A stretch of DNA of 64,000 nt from M3007 sp044230315 (GTDB lineage Bacteria > Bacteroidota > Bacteroidia > Chitinophagales > Saprospiraceae), in NCBI GenBank assembly GCA_044230315.1, contig JBGARJ010000011.1, positions 81,841 through 145,840 of the forward strand. Reading direction: 5' to 3'. This document shows, piece by piece, positions 54,651-61,200 of the stretch; within the stretch, counting starts at the first letter, position 1; each line of letters opens with the position of its first letter. Both the position numbers and the translations under genes were made by a program. The notes below the pieces were generated by a model, which made no database searches, was not told the DNA's origin, and was given only the letters and a program-made list of their open reading frames with translations.

Positions 54651-56957
54651 ATGCGGTATATTTGGTATTTAGTAATTATTCTATCTGGGCTGATAGCCCC
54701 TTATCGCCTGCCAGCACAGAATTTGCTTGAGCAGGCAAAAGCCTTGCGCGCATACGTAGAGCAAGAAAGCCCAGGCCAATATTATTTCACCAGATCGTTG
54801 GATAAAAGCCCACAATGCCTTGAATTGCTTACGGCAATTTTTGGGTCGCCAGATCCGGAAAAGCAATCCTTTTACAGCATTTTGGATAACTTCTATGGAA
54901 ATCCATTGATTGGTGTTCAAAGAGGGGAATGCAAGATCTGCATTCCGTATGAATACGAAAACTTAATACCATCGGCTCAATTTCGGGCCGTAGCATCAAA
55001 GCCAGCTCTTAAGCAGTTTGATTTGAGCGAATTGCAACCTCCAATTCCTGATTTCTCCATACCCGTAAAAAAACAAAGCAAATCTTTTCTGGCTGACTTA
55101 AAAACAGCGCTATCGAAGGACGAATTTCTTAATGCTCTGTGCCCATCTACCGTTTTCGCTGTCAGAACCGTGGATCGCCTGGATCTGACAGACCGGATGC
55201 TGCGGCAGTCCTTCAGTCGTGATATGTACACACTTCGGTCTAATTTTAAAAACCTCCTGATCAATAATATTTGGAAACGCCACGGCAACGAACTTGGCGA
55301 ATTCCTGGTAGGTAATTTGATTGATGCGTCTTCCTTTATTTCTTATGGCATTCAGGCCGATTCCATATTTGCCATGCTCGCCGCCAGCATAGACCTACAG
55401 CGATCCGATCTTCAAATGTCAGCAATAGGTGCGATCAATTATGTGCACCTGAAAGATTTGGCGGCCAGTTTTAAGGTAACCCAATTACTGTCGGAATCAT
55501 TTTACAGCAGCGGCCCAGATGCTGTTTGGCTAGACCAATCCCTTTCGGACCAGGCTCTGAATGACGAGGCTACATTCTATCTGTACTTGGGACTTTTGTG
55601 GCAACATGGTGATAAAATATCCTTTAGTGACGTCACCCCTGGTCATCTTGAATCTTATTTGGGTAATGGTAAATCTTTTAGAGATATATTAAGCCAATTA
55701 ACCAATTATTCCGAATTCCGCAAAGTGTTGAACTATTTCAACAAACAGGTTGAGGCAGTAGAGTTGGCGCAAAGTGATTACCGGCAATTGGCCCAGCGAC
55801 AGGTTTTGAGGGACGGCACTGTTCCCTTCGATGTGTTCGACCGATATGTAAAAGGCATAACTGGTATGCTCGAAACGGGTGCATATATGCGAAACCTCTT
55901 TAGCATAAGCGGTACCGGGGAGGATACGGTGTTTAGTCAAAGCTTGTTGCATCTATTGTATTTCCAATATAATTGTCAGCAACGCGCCTACCGCGCGGCA
56001 GTGAACGAATTGGTACAAGTCTTGGACAACCTCAGCGTTCAATCGACAGAAGATTTATCAAAATATTTAGGCTTTATAGCCGATATCGCCGAAATAGACA
56101 ACGCCAACCGCTCTGAAGCCTTGCCGTTGTCCAGCGCCCCCCAAACCCAGCCCGCTGAGCCGGAATCGGTGAAGAAAACTCCCATCAAACCATCCATCCA
56201 GCCGGCCAGGCCTGATGTCATGTTTGGGCCCCGTATTTGGGCTTTAATTGTGGGCATCGAGCGCTATGAGAGTGTTCCCGTGTTGCAGTTCGCCAAAAAC
56301 GACGCTTACGAATTGTCGCAATTTTTGCTCAGTACTGAAGGCGGCGGCCTGCGGCGTGAACAGGTAAAGTTAATATCGGACAACAAGGCCAGTAAAACCG
56401 GTATTCTCAAAGCCATGCAGGAGCAATTTGGTAAAGCCGATTCCACCGACATGATCGTATTTTACTTTTCCGGACATGGTAGCCCTGGCGCTTTTCTGCC
56501 ACAGGACTACACGGGCGCAGAATCCACAAAACTGACTCATCCGGAAGTGGCAGCCGCCCTTCGACACAGCCCGGCTAAATATAAAATCATTATTGCAGAT
56601 GCCTGTTTCTCGGGTAGCTTTTCCGGTACGAAGGATTCGAGGTCTGTGGAGGCTATCCTCCAGTCATACTATGAAGGGCTTCAGGATAGCCAAGGCGGCA
56701 CCGCTATTCTGACCTCATCGAAGGCTACGGAAATGTCAAAAGAAGTGGACAATAAACAACAAGGCGTATTCAGCTACTATTTGGTGGAGGGGCTCCGTGG
56801 TGCAGCAGATATAGATGGTGATAGTCAGATCACCCTCAACGAGTTGTTTGAATACGTGCGTGACAATACTATGATCGACACGGGGAATGCACAAACGCCA
56901 GTATTGCAAGGCAATTGTGATGGGAATCTGCCAATACTGGTATTGCGACCGAAATAA
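54651..56957 (+). CDS. Exported caspase-like (C14) peptidase with EF-hand-like loop
   Basis: 768 residues from ATG 54651. Signal peptide (MRYIWYLVIILSGLIAPYRL, cleavage near PAQ). The N-terminal roughly 500 residues are all-helical with no recognised family. A Pro-rich linker leads to the C-terminal caspase fold (about 525-765), with catalytic His609 in YFSGHGSPG and Cys652 in ADACFSGSF. The C-terminus holds DIDGDSQITLNELFEY, close to an EF-hand calcium loop, as in calcium-activated metacaspases. GC is lower than in clpB. The gene is isolated between clpB and a VOC gene. Role unknown; orthocaspases in bacteria have been tied to cell death and to stress. Confidence 0.85.
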   Translation: MRYIWYLVIILSGLIAPYRLPAQNLLEQAKALRAYVEQESPGQYYFTRSLDKSPQCLELLTAIFGSPDPEKQSFYSILDNFYGNPLIGVQRGECKICIPYEYENLIPSAQFRAVASKPALKQFDLSELQPPIPDFSIPVKKQSKSFLADLKTALSKDEFLNALCPSTVFAVRTVDRLDLTDRMLRQSFSRDMYTLRSNFKNLLINNIWKRHGNELGEFLVGNLIDASSFISYGIQADSIFAMLAASIDLQRSDLQMSAIGAINYVHLKDLAASFKVTQLLSESFYSSGPDAVWLDQSLSDQALNDEATFYLYLGLLWQHGDKISFSDVTPGHLESYLGNGKSFRDILSQLTNYSEFRKVLNYFNKQVEAVELAQSDYRQLAQRQVLRDGTVPFDVFDRYVKGITGMLETGAYMRNLFSISGTGEDTVFSQSLLHLLYFQYNCQQRAYRAAVNELVQVLDNLSVQSTEDLSKYLGFIADIAEIDNANRSEALPLSSAPQTQPAEPESVKKTPIKPSIQPARPDVMFGPRIWALIVGIERYESVPVLQFAKNDAYELSQFLLSTEGGGLRREQVKLISDNKASKTGILKAMQEQFGKADSTDMIVFYFSGHGSPGAFLPQDYTGAESTKLTHPEVAAALRHSPAKYKIIIADACFSGSFSGTKDSRSVEAILQSYYEGLQDSQGGTAILTSSKATEMSKEVDNKQQGVFSYYLVEGLRGAADIDGDSQITLNELFEYVRDNTMIDTGNAQTPVLQGNCDGNLPILVLRPK

Positions 56958-57007
56958 TAACGCATTTTGGTTGTAGAAAAACCATCATTTAATCATTCCC
57001 GTACAAT

Positions 57008-57664
57008 ATGCGCCTCCTAGCCCTTACCCTTTACACCGCCCAACTTCACGCCCTTGTGGCATTTTACCGCGATATCCTGGGCCTTCCGTGCACCGAAACG
57101 CCCGACGCCGCAACATTCCAGGCCGGCGCTACTGCCGTCATCTTTCGGGAAAACCCTGATTTCAACGGCGTTTACCATTTCGCCTTCAACATCCCCTGCA
57201 ACCGGATCCGCGCCGCCATGGCCTGGCTCGAAGACCGCGGCGTGGCCCTCATCCGCGACGCGGCCGGCCACAGCTGCCAGGATTTTGTCAACTGGAATGC
57301 CGAGGCGACGTACTTCTTCGATCCGGCGGGCAACATCGTGGAGTTCATCGCCCGGCGCGACCTGCACAACAGCAGCGAGCAGCCCTTCGGACCCGAAGCG
57401 CTGCTCGCCGTGAGTGAGATCGGCATCGCCACTTCCGATGTACTGGCCTGGAACGCCCGCGCGGCCCGCGACTACGGCGTGCTGCCCTTCGACAAAAGCC
57501 GGCCCGGCCCCGACTTCTCTCCACTGGGTGCCGACACGGGCCTTTTCATCGTGGTGCCCGAAGGGCGTAAATGGTTTCTGACCGATATCCCGGCCACGCG
57601 CAACCCCCTGGAAGTAGAATTTGAAAATGCGGCCGGCCAGCGCTTTGCGCTGCGCGAGCCTTAA
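57008..57664 (+). CDS. VOC superfamily (glyoxalase/bleomycin-resistance-like) protein
   Basis: 218 residues with a glyoxalase-like module: ALTLYTAQLHALVAFYRDIL, then YHFAFNIPCNRIRAAMAWLE and ATYFFDPAGNIVEFIAR. The second half (LLAVSEIGIATSDVLAWNAR) is a shorter, diverged repeat. Metal ligand candidates are His57 in the YHFAF strand and Glu in VEFIA. Substrate unknown. Convergent with the UPF0158 gene, with only 5 bp between the stops. Confidence 0.85.
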   Translation: MRLLALTLYTAQLHALVAFYRDILGLPCTETPDAATFQAGATAVIFRENPDFNGVYHFAFNIPCNRIRAAMAWLEDRGVALIRDAAGHSCQDFVNWNAEATYFFDPAGNIVEFIARRDLHNSSEQPFGPEALLAVSEIGIATSDVLAWNARAARDYGVLPFDKSRPGPDFSPLGADTGLFIVVPEGRKWFLTDIPATRNPLEVEFENAAGQRFALREP

Positions 57665-57669
57665 ACGGC

Positions 57670-58086
57670 TCAGTCCCACACCCGCGCCAGCATTTCCAGG
57701 AGCCATTCTTTCATGCGCGCATCCTTGAAGTCGAACCAGGCCTCGCGCGCCGGGGAGTCTTCCACGGTGGCCCGGAAATAGCGGAAAGGTTTCTTGCTGT
57801 TGAGCGCTTCGAGCAGGCGGTTGCGCAGGTGTTCGTCTTCTACGGTGAAGATGAAATCTTCCATAAAATGGTACGCGTCGCGCGGTTCCGGCGGGTCGAT
57901 CACGACGAATTGGTCGGGCTCGGCGGCAGCGCGGGCCTTGACCGAATCGATGAGGTCGAGGAATTCGCTTTCGCTGTAGCGGCCCGGGTCGGGGTAGGAG
58001 AGGATTTCGTAGGTCTGGCGGTGGAGGTACACGATTTCGCCGGCGTCGAGCAGATCGATGATATCGAACAGGATTTCGTCGTTCAT
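57670..58086 (-). CDS. UPF0158 family protein
   Basis: 138 residues from 58086 (MNDEILFDIIDLLDAGEIVY). Acidic, with the family features EILSYPDPGRY, MEDFIFTVEDEHLRNRLLEA, PFRYFRATVEDSPAREAWFD and RMKEWLLE. Function of the family is unknown. The open frame extends far upstream through the MOSC gene on the other strand and is not used. It shares a short divergent region with the MOSC gene that holds a perfect 22-bp palindrome. Confidence 0.88.
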   Translation of the reverse strand: MNDEILFDIIDLLDAGEIVYLHRQTYEILSYPDPGRYSESEFLDLIDSVKARAAAEPDQFVVIDPPEPRDAYHFMEDFIFTVEDEHLRNRLLEALNSKKPFRYFRATVEDSPAREAWFDFKDARMKEWLLEMLARVWD

Positions 58087-58123
58087 GGTAAAAAGCGCAG
58101 TATGCGGTGAGGGGCAAAACCCC

Positions 58124-58176
58124 GCGAAAAGTACGCCGAATTTCCCGGGCAGCCGGAAATTCGGCGTACTTTTCGC
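58124..58176. repeat. Perfect 22-bp palindrome in a divergent promoter region
   Basis: The left arm 58124-58145 starts GCGAAAAGTACGCCG. A 9-base loop CGGGCAGCC follows, then the exactly complementary right arm 58155-58176. It starts 38 bp upstream of the UPF0158 start and ends 12 bp before the MOSC start, so it must lie in the transcripts or promoters of one or both genes. Confidence 0.75.
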
Positions 58177-58188
58177 CGCAACAAGACC

Positions 58189-58674
58189 ATGGAGATCAGC
58201 ACCCTGTTCGACCTTTTCCCGCATCCGGGCCGCCTGGCCTGGATCGGCGTGCGCCCCGGGCGCCGCGCCCCGCTCCAGGCCCTGGAAGAGGTGGAGGCCC
58301 GCGCCGGCAGCGGCCTGGCCGGCGACCACTACAGCGGCGGCGCGGAGGGCAAGCGCCACGTGACCCTCCTCCAGGGCGAGCACCTCGACGCCGTGGCGGC
58401 TATCCTCGGCCAACCCCCCATCGACCCCGCCCGCACCCGCCGCAACCTCGTGGTGCGCGGCATCAACCTGCTGGCCCTGCACGACCGCCGCTTCCGCATC
58501 GGACCGGTGCTGCTCGAAGGCACGGGTTACTGCCACCCCTGCTCGCGGATGGAGGAAAATCTCGGCCCCGGCGGCTACAACGCCATGCGCGGCCACGGCG
58601 GCATCACCGCGCGCATCCTCGAAGGCGGCCTGTTGCGGCTCGGCGATGCGGTGCAATTGGAAATTGTTCCGTAG
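58189..58674 (+). CDS. MOSC domain protein
   Basis: 161 residues from ATG 58189. MOSC (molybdenum cofactor sulfurase C-terminal) fold: GSGLAGDHYSGGAEGKRHVT, RRNLVVRGINLLALHDRRFR, and the conserved Cys in EGTGYCHPCSRME, with GHGGITARIL following. MOSC proteins carry sulfur to metal cofactors or reduce N-hydroxylated bases (YiiM/YcbX type). The last roughly 50 bp of the gene and about 35 bp beyond it are duplicated at 61103-61192. Confidence 0.88.
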   Translation: MEISTLFDLFPHPGRLAWIGVRPGRRAPLQALEEVEARAGSGLAGDHYSGGAEGKRHVTLLQGEHLDAVAAILGQPPIDPARTRRNLVVRGINLLALHDRRFRIGPVLLEGTGYCHPCSRMEENLGPGGYNAMRGHGGITARILEGGLLRLGDAVQLEIVP

Positions 58675-58710
58675 TTTTGTTGGCGCCCCCATCGTTTGTT
58701 CCCACAACTG
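58622..58710. repeat. Direct repeat, left copy (3' end of MOSC gene)
   Basis: 89 bp beginning AAGGCGGCCTG and ending CCCACAACTG, about 90% identical to 61103-61192 in the same orientation. Covers the last 17 codons of the MOSC gene and 36 bp after its stop. Confidence 0.9.
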
Positions 58711-58744
58711 ATTTTAACGAATAACGCCGCTGCTCATTCAGCGT

Positions 58745-58774
58745 ATTGGCCGAACCTAAATGGCTTTATATTTG
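58745..58774 (+). promoter_or_regulatory. Candidate Bacteroidota-type promoter
   Basis: TTG at 58745-58747 and TATATTTG at 58767-58774 are spaced by 19 bases, matching the TTTG-N19-TAnnTTTG pattern of Bacteroidota house-keeping promoters. Lies about 75 bp before the FN3 lipoprotein gene, inside the region bracketed by the direct repeats. Confidence 0.55.
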
Positions 58775-58845
58775 GGTTCCGTCAGTTTATATAACCAAAT
58801 AAAATCAGTAACCTATTCCACACCCAAATAATACTCCCTTGTCCT

Positions 58846-60822
58846 ATGAAAAAACATCTACTCATTACCCTGGCATTCATATGCCTGTTTTCCTGCCGAA
58901 AGGAAAACAACGATCCGCCGATCCCTGCGGATGGCAACGCCTTTTATCTGGGCGCGCTTACCTTGAATGCTTTGCAGGTTTCACCGCTCGACATGAGCGC
59001 GGTGCCGCAATTTTCAGGGGCAGCGCTGCCCTTTGGCCTGCTCGTACGAAAAGACATTTACGATAGCGGCCATTTGAGCTACGACACGGTAATTCTCGGA
59101 AAAGTACTGGATATCCGTTTTTTCATAACACCCGACAAACCTGCGGGCGCTTACGTGTTACACATCCCGGCAGGCGGCAACGATTACCTCAATCTTGACC
59201 TGACCATACAATCGCCGGCGCCAATTGCCGATCCCGCCAGCTACCTGGCAGGGGCCTTGGACAGCCTATTTACGGCGGAAACAGAACTGGAAGAAATTGG
59301 AAAGGCACTTGAAGACATGCCCTTCGCAAGCAACTATGCCAAAGATATTTCAAGGTTGAAATACCATGCGAATGCCGCCCGTAATTGGGTGGCGGTATGT
59401 AATGAACAGGAAAAAGCGGTGGTGGCGAAATTTTTAAAAGCAAACGAGCAAATTTTTGCTTCAACATTCAATCCCTTAGACCTGATTGACTCCACCAACA
59501 TAAACCGGTGCATTCATCCGCTCACCCGGGCGCAAGCGATTACCGTAACGAAATATTCCATCGCATTTGTTACTTCCCTTTTGGTTTTCTATGGAAGTAT
59601 CGACCTGTTAGTGAAAAGTGGGATTGGAACGGTGGAGGGACTTGTGCTGGCCGCAATTGGAGGCGGTGTAGCGGTTTACTCTTTTAACAAGTTAAGGAGC
59701 ATGCACGTCATTTCGCTGGATCAGGTGTGGGAGTGTTTTGGTGTGTATGTAGATGAAATACTGCCGAGAAACGGATTTGAACTACAAAGCAATAAAGACT
59801 ATGCGCTGGTTACATCCGTCGAATGGCGCACGTTGTACAAAGGCGACCTTGCTTCAAGCGAACCGGTGGTCGTCGATTTTGTGGGCGCGATGAACCAGGC
59901 GCGCGATGCCTGGAACTTTTTGCAATCCGTCATACCCAAGTTTCTGGATAGTGCCTATCCCGGTCTCGAGGGCATAGAAGACTTTAAAGTAAAAAAACTG
60001 AATGAAGGCGCCACCTACCTTCGGGTCGAAAATGTGAGCAATCCGCTGGTCATCCTGAAAAAAACAAAAGTCGTCAACGATCAACTTGTCGTAACGTTTA
60101 CTACGACCGCCGACACCCCCCAGGATTTTACGTTCGACCTCGTATTTGATTACGAATCAACCCTTTTGAAGAAGTCGGTAGCGGCCAAGATCATACCGAT
60201 TGGCCTGCCCGTCGTCCAGACCCTCGCCGTGAGCAATATCGGCTCCTCGTCGGCGCAGACCGGCGGAAACGTAACGGACGACGGCGGAGCGGATGTCAGC
60301 GCCCGCGGGGTGTGCTGGAGCACCAGCCCCGGACCGACGCTTTCCAATAGCCATGACCAAAATGGCAGCGGAAAGGGTAGTTTCAACAGTACGATTTCAG
60401 GATTGACCGACAAAACAACCTACTATGTGCGCGCCTATGCCACCAACAATCAAGGCACCGCCTATGGGAATGAAGTGAGCTTTACCACTTCCAGCGGATG
60501 CAGTACCGTTTTGGTTTCAGGCGCTTCCTGTACCGACCCAAGAATTGCAGATTATATGATCGGGCAATACAATCTTAATGGAACTTTTAACGGAAAGCCG
60601 AGGTATACCCATCAAAACGGCAAAGTCCAGATTGTCTATGAATCGTCGGCATGGGTGATCTGGGCATATGGCCTATACGTCGGTGGAAGTGGCTCCACAC
60701 CGGTTGGTACTGTTTACATTAATTACAGTACTTCGGCTACCATGCCGGAAAGCGGATGGGAGATGCTGCCGCTTTTTCAGGCTTACGGTTGCAATCCGGG
60801 TGTGAGCGTTCAGTGTCAGTAA
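58846..60822 (+). CDS. Lipoprotein with C-terminal FN3-like domain
   Basis: 658 residues from ATG 58846. Lipoprotein signal MKKHLLITLAFICLFSC (Cys17). The N-terminal 450 residues have no known domain; a hydrophobic stretch at about 240-275 (FVTSLLVFYGSIDLLV) could be a membrane segment. About 455-550 is an FN3-like domain of the kind common in exported Bacteroidota proteins (SARGVCWSTSPGPTLS, TYYVRAYATNNQGTAYG). The last 100 residues are a small beta domain with two Cys pairs. GC is lower than in neighbouring genes. The gene is the only one between the two copies of the MOSC 3' end, so it is probably an insert. Confidence 0.75.
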   Translation: MKKHLLITLAFICLFSCRKENNDPPIPADGNAFYLGALTLNALQVSPLDMSAVPQFSGAALPFGLLVRKDIYDSGHLSYDTVILGKVLDIRFFITPDKPAGAYVLHIPAGGNDYLNLDLTIQSPAPIADPASYLAGALDSLFTAETELEEIGKALEDMPFASNYAKDISRLKYHANAARNWVAVCNEQEKAVVAKFLKANEQIFASTFNPLDLIDSTNINRCIHPLTRAQAITVTKYSIAFVTSLLVFYGSIDLLVKSGIGTVEGLVLAAIGGGVAVYSFNKLRSMHVISLDQVWECFGVYVDEILPRNGFELQSNKDYALVTSVEWRTLYKGDLASSEPVVVDFVGAMNQARDAWNFLQSVIPKFLDSAYPGLEGIEDFKVKKLNEGATYLRVENVSNPLVILKKTKVVNDQLVVTFTTTADTPQDFTFDLVFDYESTLLKKSVAAKIIPIGLPVVQTLAVSNIGSSSAQTGGNVTDDGGADVSARGVCWSTSPGPTLSNSHDQNGSGKGSFNSTISGLTDKTTYYVRAYATNNQGTAYGNEVSFTTSSGCSTVLVSGASCTDPRIADYMIGQYNLNGTFNGKPRYTHQNGKVQIVYESSAWVIWAYGLYVGGSGSTPVGTVYINYSTSATMPESGWEMLPLFQAYGCNPGVSVQCQ

Positions 60823-61102
60823 TGAATGCCTCGACACAGGTGGAGCAGTTCCTAAAACGACAACTCCTGCGCTATCATTTGGTATAAACGATAACATGTG
60901 AATGTCCAATGCCCAACAAGGAATTTCCAATGTCCAAGTATGCCAGAAGGCAGGTCTGCATGACTGAACCGAATCGCTCATTACGCGCGATCTAAACACT
61001 TGGACATTGGAATTTCATGTCCGGGCATTGGAAATTCAAAAAATCTTCCCAACCCCACACACATTCTGCCCCTTTGCTGCAATCAACCAGCCCGGCTGCT
61101 TA
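60823..61102. other. Non-coding interval with a 39-bp inverted pair
   Basis: About 280 bp between the FN3 lipoprotein gene and the right copy of the direct repeat. It contains the hairpin arms at 60900-60938 and 60999-61037. No coding frame or RNA gene was recognised. Confidence 0.5.
60900..61037. repeat. Inverted-arm repeat (TTCCAATGTCC units)
   Basis: The left arm 60900-60938 has two units, CCAATGCCC and CCAATGTCC. The right arm 60999-61037 is its near complement (CTTGGACATTGG to GCATTGGAAATTC), around a 60-bp centre. The short-unit inverted-arm design recalls the arrays at 5723 and 35371. Confidence 0.75.
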
Positions 61103-61192
61103 AAGGCGGCCTGCTGCGGCTGGGCGATGCGGTGCAATTGGAAATTGTTCCGTAGTTTTGTTTCCGCCCTCCATCGTTTGTTCCCACAATTG
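61103..61192. repeat. Direct repeat, right copy (orphan 3' end of MOSC gene)
   Basis: 90 bp beginning AAGGCGGCCTG, ending CCCACAATTG. It still encodes the MOSC C-terminus (GGLLRLGDAVQLEIVP and stop) but no upstream MOSC sequence is attached. It ends 9 bp before the SIR2-STAND gene, so that gene's 5' region is the one that originally followed MOSC. Confidence 0.9.
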
Positions 61193-61200
61193 CGACCAAT

